A stretch of DNA of 64,000 nucleotides, from NCBI GenBank assembly GCA_023422775.1, contig JAFAGM010000084.1, positions 1 to 64,000 on the forward strand. Direction: 5' to 3'. Within the stretch, counting starts at the first letter, position 1; each line of letters starts with the position of its first letter. The stretch comes from Pseudomonadota bacterium. Its GTDB lineage: Bacteria; Pseudomonadota; Alphaproteobacteria; Rhizobiales; Xanthobacteraceae. This document shows, piece by piece, positions 1-9,146 of the stretch. The notes beneath the pieces are model-generated. The model was given only the letters and a program-made list of their open reading frames with translations. It had not been told where the DNA came from and did no database searches. Both the position numbers and the translations under genes were made by a program.

Positions 1-373
1 CGAGCAGGTTGCTCGCCGTGGCGCCGTTGATGGTGACGCTGACGCTCGACTTGGCGGAGTAGCCGACGGTCGCCTGCAGCGCCTGGGTGGCGACGGACTT
101 GGCGCTGTCGACCAGCTTCTGCAGCGAAGTGATGCCGGTGTTGGCCGCCTGCAGCACCTGCACGCCGTTGCCGATGCTGTCGAGCAGATTGTTGATGTCG
201 CTGGCGCGGTTATCGAGCGCGGCGGCGGTGAAATAGTTGGTGGGGTTATCGAGAGCCGTGTTGACCTTCTTGCCGGTCGACAGACGGTTCTGGGTGGTCG
301 CCAGCAGTTCGGCAGTCGACTGCAGCGAAAGGAGGTTCTGGCGAACCGAGGCAGAGAGAACGATACCGGACAT
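1..373 (-). CDS. fliC: Flagellin, N-terminal part (runs off the left edge)
   Basis: Structural subunit of the flagellar filament, exported by the flagellar type III apparatus. Only the first 124 codons are in the window. The ATG is the complement of 371-373, with an AAAGG ribosome site a few bases upstream. The start MSGIVLSASVRQNLLSLQS followed by RLSTGKKVNTALDNP is the classic flagellin D0/D1 helix, with the RLSTGK and N-P signature. The wording is close to the long subpolar-flagellum flagellins of Bradyrhizobium (family knowledge). The visible end (SVTINGATASNLL) resembles the start of a flagellin IN-type insert. It is divergent from flbT, whose product is known in relatives to act on flagellin mRNA 5' leaders. 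Confidence 0.93.
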   Translation of the reverse strand, partial: MSGIVLSASVRQNLLSLQSTAELLATTQNRLSTGKKVNTALDNPTNYFTAAALDNRASDINNLLDSIGNGVQVLQAANTGITSLQKLVDSAKSVATQALQATVGYSAKSSVSVTINGATASNLL

Positions 374-677
374 GTTTCATACCTTTCTGGTGTGAAATAA
401 ACGAGCCACAGTCCCAACCTTTCGATCGGGCGACGGCTCACTCTGAAATCAAGTCTCTAAGAAAGAATGAATCCGACCGGATGCGCCGCTCACAAAGACG
501 GTGAACTTGAAATTAACGACGTGCGCGCCACTCACCCCGTGTTCCTACGGGATGCATGTGAAAAAGCCCCATGAAACGGGCACAACTCGCACCTTCACGA
601 TTGGTTAACCATCATCAGAAAGGATGCGGGTCTGCCGGCGGGCACCGAGAACTCGAGCGAATAACGGGAGAACAGGC
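374..677. promoter_or_regulatory. Divergent flagellin / flbT intergenic region
   Basis: 304 bases without a gene between the flagellin start and flbT. It must hold both promoters and the flagellin mRNA leader, the expected target of FlbT (family knowledge). A weak minus-strand hairpin lies at about 560-582: GCCC and GGGC arms followed by TTTTT in minus-strand sense. It could be an attenuator-like element in the flagellin leader. A TTAACC half-site lies near 604-609 without a partner. I could not identify a convincing sigma-28 or sigma-54 promoter. Confidence 0.4.
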
Positions 678-1106
678 ATGGCCTTGAAAGTCGAGCTCAA
701 GCCGCACGAGCGAATCATCATCGGCGCCTGCGTCGTCACCAACACCGATCAGCGCGCCAGGCTCCTGATCGATGGCGACCGGATTCCGATCCTGCGTGAA
801 AAGGACATCCTGACGCCCGCGACCGCGGATACGCCGGCCAAGCTGGTCTATCTGGCCGTGCAGCTGATGTACCTGTCGCCGGATCCGATGGCCCACCACC
901 CAACCTATTTCACCCTCGTGCGCGACATCCTGACCGCGATGCCGAGCGCGTGGCCCTTCATCGAAGGGATCAACAACTACATCCTGAACGGTGATCTCTA
1001 TCACGCGCTGAAGGAATCCAGGAAGCTGATCGGCCATGAGGAGCAGATCCTCGAAAACGCCCGGCAGCAACAACCATCCGCCGAACCCGATCGCAAGTCC
1101 GCCTGA
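678..1106 (+). CDS. flbT: Flagellar biosynthesis regulator FlbT
   Basis: 142 residues, the usual length for FlbT. It is a small cytoplasmic RNA-binding regulator acting post-transcriptionally on flagellin mRNA (a repressor in Caulobacter, reported as an activator in some rhizobia). The protein begins MALKVELKPHERIIIGACVV, matching the family's LKPGERI(I/F)NGAV opening, followed by LRE-DIL and Y-YLAVQLMYL. The ATG at 678 is chosen because the family starts here; an upstream in-frame start at 624 would add 18 unconserved residues. A GGGAG precedes it. It sits next to the flagellin gene in opposite orientation and is followed by a strong terminator. Confidence 0.95.
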   Translation: MALKVELKPHERIIIGACVVTNTDQRARLLIDGDRIPILREKDILTPATADTPAKLVYLAVQLMYLSPDPMAHHPTYFTLVRDILTAMPSAWPFIEGINNYILNGDLYHALKESRKLIGHEEQILENARQQQPSAEPDRKSA

Positions 1107-1130
1107 CGATCGCTGCGGCGCCAAATCGCA

Positions 1131-1155
1131 AGGCCTCCGCAAGGAGGCCTTTTTG
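1131..1155 (+). terminator. Rho-independent terminator after flbT
   Basis: Perfect 8-bp stem AGGCCTCC / GGAGGCCT with a GCAA loop, followed by TTTTG. It lies 25 bases after the flbT stop and before the convergent flgL stop. The GCAA tetraloop and T-run orientation favour termination of the plus-strand flbT transcript. Confidence 0.85.
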
Positions 1156-1184
1156 CTATGCCGATGGATTCCCGGGCTTGCCGA

Positions 1185-3062
1185 TCAGATCGGCAGGAAA
1201 TTGGTCAGCGTGGTCTGGTAGAGCATCGACGTCGTTTGATACGAGGCCTGCAGACTGGTCTGCAGCGCCAGGATCTTGGTCGCCACCTCGTCCTGATTGA
1301 TGCCCTCGATCTGGTCGAGCATGGTCTGCGCCATTCCCTTGAGCTGGGTCTGCCGATCGGTCGCCGCCTTGATCGCGCTCTGTGCGCCGGCAAACTCCGC
1401 CTGCATGTCCTGAATCTGTTGCTGCCCGTTCTGCGGCGCAAGGTTTGCCGAAATGCGCTGCTGCAGCGCGTTTACCTGCGCCCTTGAATTGGGGTTGTTC
1501 GCGTTGGTGGTGACTGCGGCATACACGGCAATGTTCTGCAACTGGTACCGCAGCGCCTGCTCGTTGGCGCGCGCGCCATACTGCACCGTGACCGACTGAT
1601 CGACGCGCGCGATCGCGGTGCCGCGCGGCGAGTCGGTCCCCACTTCGCCGGTATACCACGACACGGTGTTGGCGGACGTGCCGCCGATCAGGTTGGTGGC
1701 GGTTGCAAACGGCGGGCCGTCGACGCGCAACGGCGCCGGGTTCGCGCTCGCGGTGCCGCTGAAGCCGAGCGCGGCGAAGGCCGCTGCGTTTGAACTCGAT
1801 ATCGTCAGGCTGTCGCCGTCGCCGCCGTGCAAGGCGATCGCGCCGCCCGTCACCGTCGACGGCGTTCCCGTCCCGGTGATCGAATCGATCTTCGCCAGAA
1901 GGGTCTGGACGCTGTCGGTGATATTGAGTTGGTTGCCGGTCGCGCCGGAGGCCACGAACGTGATCGGCGTGCCGTTGACCGTGATGGTATCGCCCGCCGC
2001 AAAGCTTGCGGCCAGCGAATCCGTCCCGGCGGCGCCTGAAAGCAGCGTGGCGCCGCTGATCGGCGCCGGCACGGTATCCTGGTTGTTGACGGCGCTGCCG
2101 ACGACCGTCGCCGACGGATTGAAGAAGTTGTTGGAAGCGGCGATCGCCGAAGCGGCGACGAGCGCGGTGTCGCTCAGCGTCTGGACCGAGGATGTCAATG
2201 CAGCCTGCAGGTTCGACGTCGTCGCCGCCGTATCGGCGCCGATCAGGAACGAACCCTCGGGCGGCGGACTGGTCGTGGTCGCCGTCAACGTGATCTGCTC
2301 GCTGGTGCCGTCGGGCAGATTGAAGTTGAACGATATCTTGTCCCCGTCGTTCGGGTTGACCGCGCCGAGATCGACGGTCACCGCCGGCGGCGTGCCGGTC
2401 GGCTGCGTCACGGTCGCGCCGGTCAGCGACGAGGTGACCGCGCCGAGCTTCAATCCAAACGACGAACCGTCCTCGGCGAGACTGGTGACGGTCGTCGTGA
2501 GCGGCGGCGACGAGACGGTGAGATGGGCCATGTTGCCGACGCCTTGATCGGCCTGGAGCCGCTCGTTGATCAATTGCTTGAGCCCAGCCTGCGTCCCGAT
2601 ACCGTCGAGCATGACGTCGGCCGGCACCGTCGCAGCACTGTCGGTGGTGCGGCCGGAAAACAGATAGCGATCGCCCGACTGGCTGTTGAGCAGCGCAATC
2701 GCATTGGAGAACGCCGCCTGGGCGGTGATCTGGCCGGAGGTCTGACCGCTGTCGTTGAGCACGATGGTCGATGTGCTGGCCGCACTCTTGACCGACTTGC
2801 CGATATCGACCATTCCCTGCAGCGCCAGGTTGACGACGTTGAGCCGCGTATTGACGTTGGTGGCGGTGTCCTTGAAGGCATCGAAGCTGCTGACCTGGGC
2901 GCGCAGGCTGAGCGCGAACCCGCGATTGGCGCCCTGCCCGGCATAGGTCGTCGAAACCCTGCCGCTGGCAAGCTGCTGGGTCAGGTCATTGAGCTGATTC
3001 CTCAGGTTGATGATCGACATCCCGATGTAGGATGTCCTGCCGTTAACGCCGTCGATAGACAT
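1185..3062 (-). CDS. flgL: Hook-filament junction protein FlgL (long form)
   Basis: 625 residues; forms the hook-filament junction between FlgK and flagellin. The N-terminal D0/D1 helix (TQQLASGRVSTTYAG) and the C-terminal helix ending LYQTTLTNFLPI are flagellin/FlgL-like, and the position directly after flgK supports the call. It is about twice the usual FlgL length because of a large variable middle. Residues about 337-439 form a module also found in FlgE of this window (see findings). The ATG at 3062 has GAGG upstream and begins 7 bases after the flgK stop, so the two are co-transcribed. An annotation as a flagellin-domain protein would be equivalent. Confidence 0.88.
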   Translation of the reverse strand: MSIDGVNGRTSYIGMSIINLRNQLNDLTQQLASGRVSTTYAGQGANRGFALSLRAQVSSFDAFKDTATNVNTRLNVVNLALQGMVDIGKSVKSAASTSTIVLNDSGQTSGQITAQAAFSNAIALLNSQSGDRYLFSGRTTDSAATVPADVMLDGIGTQAGLKQLINERLQADQGVGNMAHLTVSSPPLTTTVTSLAEDGSSFGLKLGAVTSSLTGATVTQPTGTPPAVTVDLGAVNPNDGDKISFNFNLPDGTSEQITLTATTTSPPPEGSFLIGADTAATTSNLQAALTSSVQTLSDTALVAASAIAASNNFFNPSATVVGSAVNNQDTVPAPISGATLLSGAAGTDSLAASFAAGDTITVNGTPITFVASGATGNQLNITDSVQTLLAKIDSITGTGTPSTVTGGAIALHGGDGDSLTISSSNAAAFAALGFSGTASANPAPLRVDGPPFATATNLIGGTSANTVSWYTGEVGTDSPRGTAIARVDQSVTVQYGARANEQALRYQLQNIAVYAAVTTNANNPNSRAQVNALQQRISANLAPQNGQQQIQDMQAEFAGAQSAIKAATDRQTQLKGMAQTMLDQIEGINQDEVATKILALQTSLQASYQTTSMLYQTTLTNFLPI

Positions 3063-3069
3063 GAAAACC

Positions 3070-4956
3070 TCACATGGCCTGGATCAGCGTGTCGTACATC
3101 TGCTTGATGGACGACATAACGCGCGCGTTGGCGGCGTAGGCATTCTGCAGCGCCAGCAGATGCGCCATCTCGTCGTCGATATTGACGCCCGAGGCATCCG
3201 TTACCTTTTTCTGCAGGGTGTTCAGCACCACCGACTGGCCGTCGGAGAGTTGCTTGGCCGCGGTTGCCGCTTCGCCCTGCTGGCTGAGGAACTGCTTGGC
3301 AAAATTGGTCAGCGTGCCGGTGAACGGAGCGCCGGTGGTGCCGATACCGGTCTGCGGCGAATACCGATAACTGCCGTTCTGCAGCTGGTCGAGAATGAAG
3401 TTGGCGCGCGTGGTGTCGCCGGCCGCCGTCAACGGGCTGGTCGAGAACACGATGGTGCGCGAGGGGTCGCCGAGCAGTCCGAGATTGACGCTGATGCGCC
3501 CGGCGAGGCCGATCTGCTGTGAGCCGTTGGCGGTAATCGCACCGCTATATAGCCCGCCATTGTCGGTGAACAACGGGAGCTCTGCACTGCCGCCGGTGAG
3601 CGACGACGTCGTCGTGGTGACCGACGCAGCGAGGACGTCCGAGCGGTTCGGCGCGCCGTCGTCGAGAACGCGCAGCGTCGAGCCGGACGGATTCGAGAAC
3701 TGAAGGTTCGCGCTCGTCCCGAGCGCCGCGTTCAGTTGCGAAAGGACCGAGCTCATGCCGCCGGAAAAGTTTATGCCGAGGACTTCGTCGTTCGGATCGA
3801 GCGTCGTCGTGTTGCTCAGCGGCAGCACGCTCGGATCATCGACGCGCACGATCGAGAGATTGTGCGTGACGCCGGTAGTGTTGTCCTTGTAGGTGAGGTG
3901 AATGACGTTGCCGGACTGCAGCCCCGCGAGGTCGAGGTCGTAGCCGGCCTGCGGCAGCACCGAGGCGGGAGCCTCCGTGCCGGCCGTCGTCTTGTCCGAC
4001 AGCGCGCTCGCCATCGACGCCGCAAACTGGTCGACCTGCGCCTGCGCCTTGACCAGCGTGACATCGCGCAATTCAAGAAAGGCGGCAATCTTGCCTGACC
4101 TGATCGAGTTGGTGGACACCAGGTCGTAGCTGCCGCCATGCGGAAAATTGATGGTGATGGTGCCGACGTTGCTCTTGGTCGGATCGGTCGGATTGTACAG
4201 GGTGTTGGGCGTCATCGTGCCCTGCGGGTTGAAGGTCAGTTGCGCTGCCTCCGTCCCCACGAGCTGCACGCCGGAGTTCGTGAACACCGTCACCTGATTG
4301 AGGTCGTTGACGACGGTCCGGATGTCAACCAGTGCCGACAACTGCGTGATGTACTGATCGCGCTGGTCCAGCAGCGACGCCGTCGCCGCGTCGGTCTTGC
4401 CGTTGTTCTGGAGCTGGTTGTTGATGAAGGCGATCTGCGCCATCGCATTGTTCGCCGTGACGATGGAATCATTGATCCCCATCTCGGCGTTGGCGCGAAG
4501 GTTCTGGATGCCCTGGGTCATCGCGTTGAGCGTTTCCGCCATGGTCTGCGCGGCGGCGACCGCGCCGATCCGCGCCGACTGCGAGTCCGGGCTGGTCGAC
4601 AGGCCCTGGAAGGCGGTCAGCAGCTTGTTGAACGAATCCTCGATGGTGCCGGTTTCGCCCGGATTTCCGTAGACGTTCTGCAGATTGGCGAGAAAGGTCG
4701 CGCGGATATCGGCATAGGCGGCGCCCGATGTTTCCGTGCGCAACTGCGTCTGCAGATACTGATCGAGCTGCCGGTCGACACCGTTGAGGAGAACGCTCGA
4801 CCCGTAGTCGCCGGTCATGCCGGCGACCTGGATCACCGACTTTCTGACGTAGCCCGGCGTTTCCGCGTTGGCGACGTTCGATCCGACCAGCGAGATCGCG
4901 GCCTGCGTCGCGCGCAGGCCTGACATCGCGGTCGAGAGAGCTTGGCTCAAACCCAT
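3070..4956 (-). CDS. flgK: Flagellar hook-associated protein FlgK
   Basis: 628 residues. FlgK is the first junction protein at the hook tip and is exported by the flagellar type III system. The N-terminus MGLSQALSTAMSGLRATQAA and the rod/hook signature ISLVGSNVANAETPGYVRK are diagnostic. The C-terminus (GVNIDDEMAHLLALQNAYAANARVM, given here as short pieces: NIDDEMAHLLALQ, AYAANARV) is the conserved FlgK/FlgE D0 helix. It lies 47 bases after flgE and 7 bases before flgL, giving the operon order flgE-flgK-flgL. The middle region is Thr/Ser-rich, as is common for surface domains. Confidence 0.95.
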   Translation of the reverse strand: MGLSQALSTAMSGLRATQAAISLVGSNVANAETPGYVRKSVIQVAGMTGDYGSSVLLNGVDRQLDQYLQTQLRTETSGAAYADIRATFLANLQNVYGNPGETGTIEDSFNKLLTAFQGLSTSPDSQSARIGAVAAAQTMAETLNAMTQGIQNLRANAEMGINDSIVTANNAMAQIAFINNQLQNNGKTDAATASLLDQRDQYITQLSALVDIRTVVNDLNQVTVFTNSGVQLVGTEAAQLTFNPQGTMTPNTLYNPTDPTKSNVGTITINFPHGGSYDLVSTNSIRSGKIAAFLELRDVTLVKAQAQVDQFAASMASALSDKTTAGTEAPASVLPQAGYDLDLAGLQSGNVIHLTYKDNTTGVTHNLSIVRVDDPSVLPLSNTTTLDPNDEVLGINFSGGMSSVLSQLNAALGTSANLQFSNPSGSTLRVLDDGAPNRSDVLAASVTTTTSSLTGGSAELPLFTDNGGLYSGAITANGSQQIGLAGRISVNLGLLGDPSRTIVFSTSPLTAAGDTTRANFILDQLQNGSYRYSPQTGIGTTGAPFTGTLTNFAKQFLSQQGEAATAAKQLSDGQSVVLNTLQKKVTDASGVNIDDEMAHLLALQNAYAANARVMSSIKQMYDTLIQAM

Positions 4957-5003
4957 GACTAATTGTCCATCTCAAATCGCATCGCGAACATCGCGACCGG
5001 AAG

Positions 5004-6812
5004 TCAGCGCAGCACGTTCAGGAGATCCTGCACCATCGTGTTGGAAGTCGTGATGACCTTGGTATTCGCCGAGTAGGCCTGCTGGGTAACGATCAGCTTG
5101 GTGAACTCGTCGGCGATATCGGTGTTGGATCCTTCCAGCGACGAGCCGACGATGGTTCCGGCCTTGCCGTACAGCGCCTGGCCGGATGCGTCGGTGACCT
5201 CGAACGCACCGCCGTTGACGCGCTTGAGGAAGTTGGTGCCGTTGAAGGTCGCCACCGAGATTTCCGCGAGGTCGAGGTTGCGGCCGTTGGAGTAGTTGCC
5301 GACGATGCGGCCGTTGGTGCCGACACTGACGGACTGCAACTGGCCGGCCGGGAAGCCATCCTGCTGAATCTGGTTGACCTGAACGTTGCCGTTGGCGTCG
5401 GCAAACTGGGTGACGCCGCCGGTGCCGAAGTTGATGACGGGGCTGCCGAGCGAAACGCCGTTGACGACCGCATTGGCGAGCGTGATGTTCGGTATCGCCG
5501 GCGACATCTGGCCCGAAGCCGAGAAGGTGAAGTTGGTGTTGACGTTCTGCCAGGCGACCTGGGTGCCGGTCGCGTTGGGATTGACCTGATAGAACAGGTT
5601 CCAGGTATCGGTATGGCCGGGGCCGAGCGAGGCGGAGTCGGTCTTGGCCCAGCGGAACTGCAGGTTCACCGGCGCACCCGACACGTCGTAGGTCGTGACC
5701 GCACCGCCCGCCACCGATTCGTTGAGGAACGTCGAGATATCGTTGCCGATCACCTGGCCGGTACCGATCGTGCCGCCGCCGCCGCGCGTCGCCGTCGCGG
5801 TGCCGGTGAAGCCGAGCGCGGCGAACGCCGTGGTGTTGTTGCTCGTCACCGACAGATTGGAGGCCGTGCCGGAATGCAGCGTGATCGAGCCGGCCGTGAT
5901 CGAGGACGGGATTGCCGTGCCCGTGAGCGCGTCGATCTTGCCCAGCAAGGTTGCGATGCTGTCATCGACGTTGATCTGGTTGTTGCCGGCGGCGCCCGAC
6001 GCCATGAAGGTAATGATCTGGCCGTTGACCGTGATGGTGTCGCCCGCGATGAAGTTGGCGGAGATCGAGTCGGTGCCGGCTGCGCCGCTGAGCAGGGTCG
6101 CGGACCCGTTCGCCACCGACGGCGTGTCCTTGTTGTTCTGGATGGTGCCCTGGGTGTAGGCGTCGGTATAGGGTGCCGGCGGCGTACCGACGACCAGCGG
6201 ATTGTATCCCGAAGTGTACGAGCCGGGCGCGATCAATTCCGATCCGGGAACGGAAACGTCATGCTTGGTCGTCAGCGGATAGCTGGCGAGGTTGGCGCGA
6301 TAGTCGATACGGGTGGTTTCCTGCGCCGGCAGGAAGTCGTTCTGGAACCTGAGGACCTGCGGCGAACTGCCGGAAGGATTGCCGGTGGTCGGATCGATCG
6401 GAACGCCCTGCAGATAATAGCCGGCGCCGTTGACGAGATAGCCGCTCTTGTCGATCTGGAAGTCGCCGCGGCGGGTGAAACGGTCGACGCCGTCGAAAAC
6501 CGGCGAGCCGTCGGTGAAGTTGCCGGGCTTTTGCACCGCGAAGAAGCCGTTGCCGTTGATCGCCATGAAGGTCGCGACCGAGGCTGTCTGCACGTCGCCC
6601 TGCACCGAGTTGGTGGAACGGGATTGCGTGGTCACGCCACCGGCGAGTTGTGCGGTTGATGAGGTCTGTGGAATGAGATCGAGGAAAGAGGTATCGACGC
6701 GCTTGAACGCCGTGGTCTGCGAGTTGGCGATGTTGCCCGAGACGTTTTCCAGCGCGTAGGAGTTCGCCCGAAGACCGCCGACTGCGGTGGTAAGAGCGCC
6801 GAAGATACCCAT
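5004..6812 (-). CDS. flgE: Flagellar hook protein FlgE
   Basis: 602 residues; polymerises into the flagellar hook. The start MGIFGALTTAVGGLRANSYA and the rod signature ENVSGNIANSQTTAFKRVDT fix both identity and start: ATG at 6812 with GGAG 9 bases upstream. The longer frame reaching 6914 lacks conservation. The middle contains the hook-protein motif around GFPAGQLQSVSVGTNGRIVG, and the C-terminus EFTKLIVTQQAYSANTKVI is the usual FlgE D0 helix. Residues about 237-339 hold a module shared with FlgL (see findings). It is the first gene of the minus-strand flgE-flgK-flgL cluster. Confidence 0.95.
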   Translation of the reverse strand: MGIFGALTTAVGGLRANSYALENVSGNIANSQTTAFKRVDTSFLDLIPQTSSTAQLAGGVTTQSRSTNSVQGDVQTASVATFMAINGNGFFAVQKPGNFTDGSPVFDGVDRFTRRGDFQIDKSGYLVNGAGYYLQGVPIDPTTGNPSGSSPQVLRFQNDFLPAQETTRIDYRANLASYPLTTKHDVSVPGSELIAPGSYTSGYNPLVVGTPPAPYTDAYTQGTIQNNKDTPSVANGSATLLSGAAGTDSISANFIAGDTITVNGQIITFMASGAAGNNQINVDDSIATLLGKIDALTGTAIPSSITAGSITLHSGTASNLSVTSNNTTAFAALGFTGTATATRGGGGTIGTGQVIGNDISTFLNESVAGGAVTTYDVSGAPVNLQFRWAKTDSASLGPGHTDTWNLFYQVNPNATGTQVAWQNVNTNFTFSASGQMSPAIPNITLANAVVNGVSLGSPVINFGTGGVTQFADANGNVQVNQIQQDGFPAGQLQSVSVGTNGRIVGNYSNGRNLDLAEISVATFNGTNFLKRVNGGAFEVTDASGQALYGKAGTIVGSSLEGSNTDIADEFTKLIVTQQAYSANTKVITTSNTMVQDLLNVLR

Positions 6813-6934
6813 GACATTTTCTCCAAATTCGATCCGGGCGGCTCGCCGGTCTTGAGAAGCCCAGGCCGCGTCGGGAGAAGATGTCGCAAGCGTCGTGCCA
6901 ATCCACAAAATCAATACAAATCAATATCTTAATG

Positions 6935-6960
6935 AAAAATCCCCGGTCCGGGGACCGGGG
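6935..6960 (-). terminator. Rho-independent terminator after msrB
   Basis: Perfect 8-bp G+C stem CCCCGGTC / GACCGGGG with a 4-base loop. In minus-strand sense it is followed by ATTTTT. It lies about 40 bases beyond the msrB stop and before the flgE start, insulating the two transcripts. Confidence 0.85.
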
Positions 6961-6961
6961 C

Positions 6962-6993
6962 ACAATTGCCGGGCGGGCAACAATTGCCGGGCG
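6962..6993. repeat. 14-bp direct repeat
   Basis: ACAATTGCCGGGCG occurs at 6962-6975 and again at 6980-6993, an 18-bp period between the msrB stop and its terminator. No function is evident; slippage or a leftover of local duplication is possible. Confidence 0.6.
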
Positions 6994-7001
6994 CGAAAGG
7001 G

Positions 7002-7502
7002 CTAGGAAGCCGATGGAGCCGCCGGGTGAAACACCAGCCCGAACCCGTCGATGCAGTAGCGCAGGCCGGTCGGCTTTGGCCCGTCCTCGAACACATGGCC
7101 CATATGCCCGCCGCAGCGGCGGCAATGGACTTCCGTGCGCGTCATCCCGTACGACGTGTCCCTGGTTTCGCCGATGGCATTGTCGAGCGGCTTCCAGAAG
7201 CTCGGCCAGCCGGTGCCGCTGTCGTATTTGGTGTCGGAGGAGAACAGCGGCAGGTCGCAGCCGGCGCAGGCGAAGATACCCTTGCGCTTTTCCTTCAGCA
7301 GCGGGCTCGACCCCGGCCGCTCGGTGCCGTGCTTGCGCAGGATTTCATATTGCTGCGGCGTGAGCTGCGCGCGCCATTCGGCGTCGGTCTTTTCGATCTC
7401 GAATTTCCCGGCGGCCTGCGCCGGCGTCGTGCGCAGCCAGCGGAAGGCAGCAAGGCCGAACAGGCCGGCGACGGTTGCGAGCAGGATACGGCGGTCGATC
7501 AT
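7002..7502 (-). CDS. msrB: Exported peptide-methionine (R)-S-oxide reductase MsrB
   Basis: 166 residues; reduces methionine-R-sulfoxide in oxidised proteins. The ATG at 7502 has GGAG at good spacing. Residues 1-32 (DRR, hydrophobic stretch, PAQAAG) look like a twin-arginine or Sec signal, so the enzyme probably works in the periplasm. The SelR domain follows, with zinc cysteines C79/C82 (CAGC) and C127/C130 (CRRC), the substrate segment GTGWPSFW, and catalytic C150 in GLRYCIDGFGLVF. The family more often has CINSAS after the catalytic Cys; here it is CIDGFG. A longer frame to 7769 is an unconserved extension. Confidence 0.92.
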   Translation of the reverse strand: MIDRRILLATVAGLFGLAAFRWLRTTPAQAAGKFEIEKTDAEWRAQLTPQQYEILRKHGTERPGSSPLLKEKRKGIFACAGCDLPLFSSDTKYDSGTGWPSFWKPLDNAIGETRDTSYGMTRTEVHCRRCGGHMGHVFEDGPKPTGLRYCIDGFGLVFHPAAPSAS

Positions 7503-7566
7503 GGAAGTCTCCGTGCGGTGGCGGGCGTAACGGTTCGCCATCAGGTACGGCCCGCGCGGAGCGAAG

Positions 7567-9051
7567 TTACACGGATCCGTTCCGAATTTTCTCACTTTCT
7601 TGCGAGGGAACGGTCGCCGGCGCAGTTTCCGGCGCCGCCACAGGCTGCTGGTGCACCGGGCGCGGCCCGCCAGGCGACTGGGGCTGACGCGGAACCCTTG
7701 CACCGGCCTGCCGGTTGGCTTCCGCCAGTCGCGCCTCGCGGATTCGGTCCCGCGACCGCGCACCTTCACGGTAACGGGCCAGCGCCCCCGCCGCGGCGGA
7801 GCTGCCGCGTCCCCACAGGCCGATCAGATGCCCGGCGACGCGGCCGGTTGCGCCTCCGGCCCAGACCAGTTCGAACGGTGAAAACAGCCGCCAGCGGTCA
7901 TCGCCCCAGAGGATGCTGCGAGCGATCAGTTGCCCCGCCATCGCCGACGTATTCAGCCCCTGACGGCCGAAGCCGCTCGCGACCCACAGGCCTTTGCGCA
8001 ACTGTCCGATCTGCGGCATGCCGTGCACGGTCACCCCGACCGCGCCGCCGAACACATCAGTGACCGAGACCGGACCGAGCCGCGGGTAGATGGTCGCGAT
8101 GCGGCGCGCAATGGCCGCGCCGAAGCGCCGCGGCCGCGCCTCCCACGTCGTCTCCGGGCTCGCCCACATCAGCCGGTCGCCGCCGACGATCCGGAAATGA
8201 TCGACGCCGTCGCTGTCGGCCACGGAGCCCCGAAAGGCAATCACCTCGCCAAGGCGCTCGCCGAGCGGCTCGGTCACCCCTGCATAGCGCCAGACCGGCA
8301 GCAGCGTGTCCGACAGGCGTCGCAGCGGCGCGCCGAGATGAACGTTGCCGGCCAGCACGATATGGGAAGCGCGCAGCCGCGCCGACGGCGTCACGATCCG
8401 CTTGCGAATGCCTGACGAGTCGATGCTGACGACAGGCGTGTCCTCGAAGATGCGCGCCCCTGCCCGCCTCGCCTGATCGGCCAGGCCATGGATGTATTTG
8501 CGGCCGTCGATCTGGAACGCGCGCGGATAGTGGATCCCGTGGAAATACCGTCCGGTGCCGAGTTGTTCGCGCACGCGGTCGACCTGCCATCCCTCGACTT
8601 CGGTCTCGAAATCCTCGCCCAGCGTCTGCAGGCGGCTGATCAGCGTTTCCCCGGCGTCGACATTGGAAACTTCCAGCGCGCCCTCGCTCAGCGCAATGCC
8701 GGGCATGGCCTCCTCGGTAGCGGCGGCGCGAACATAATCGGCACCCAGTTTCGACAGCGCCCATAGTTCGCGTGCATCATCGAGGCCGACGCGCTCGATC
8801 AGTTCGGCGACCGGAAGGCTGTATCCCGGCATTACCGTGCCAAGTTGATGGCCCGAGGCGTTCCAGCCGACATGCCGGCCCTCGAGCACGGCGACACTGG
8901 CGCCGAGGCGCGCGGCCTCTATCGCCACCGTAAGCCCGGCAAGCCCCGCCCCGACCACGCAGATATCGACGTCCAGGTCGAAGGAAAGACGCGAACGCGA
9001 CGGCGCGTCGCCGTCAGGGCCGTTGGTCGCACTTGTGAAAGTCTCAGCCAT
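7567..9051 (-). CDS. FAD-dependent oxidoreductase (DAO family, PuuB-like)
   Basis: 494 residues. A dinucleotide-binding GAGLAG lies at residues 34-39 after a short acidic N-terminus, followed by an E-GR ADP-ribose contact (VAVLEGRHVGWNASG), the pattern of gamma-glutamylputrescine oxidase and glycine/sarcosine oxidase relatives. The C-terminal FAD motif is GLWVASGFGRQGLNTS. The last ~90 residues are Arg/Pro/Gln-rich and probably disordered. The substrate cannot be read from sequence; amine or amino-acid oxidation is the family expectation. It is divergent from the SixA-like gene and upstream of msrB on the same strand, 64 bases apart. Confidence 0.8.
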   Translation of the reverse strand: MAETFTSATNGPDGDAPSRSRLSFDLDVDICVVGAGLAGLTVAIEAARLGASVAVLEGRHVGWNASGHQLGTVMPGYSLPVAELIERVGLDDARELWALSKLGADYVRAAATEEAMPGIALSEGALEVSNVDAGETLISRLQTLGEDFETEVEGWQVDRVREQLGTGRYFHGIHYPRAFQIDGRKYIHGLADQARRAGARIFEDTPVVSIDSSGIRKRIVTPSARLRASHIVLAGNVHLGAPLRRLSDTLLPVWRYAGVTEPLGERLGEVIAFRGSVADSDGVDHFRIVGGDRLMWASPETTWEARPRRFGAAIARRIATIYPRLGPVSVTDVFGGAVGVTVHGMPQIGQLRKGLWVASGFGRQGLNTSAMAGQLIARSILWGDDRWRLFSPFELVWAGGATGRVAGHLIGLWGRGSSAAAGALARYREGARSRDRIREARLAEANRQAGARVPRQPQSPGGPRPVHQQPVAAPETAPATVPSQESEKIRNGSV

Positions 9052-9146
9052 GTCGTTTTCTTACGGACCGCTGCGGCGCTTGTCACCTTGTCCCAGCCAT
9101 GAGCTTGTAGATTAGTCCAAACTGAGACCGAATCGAGATTCCGCCC

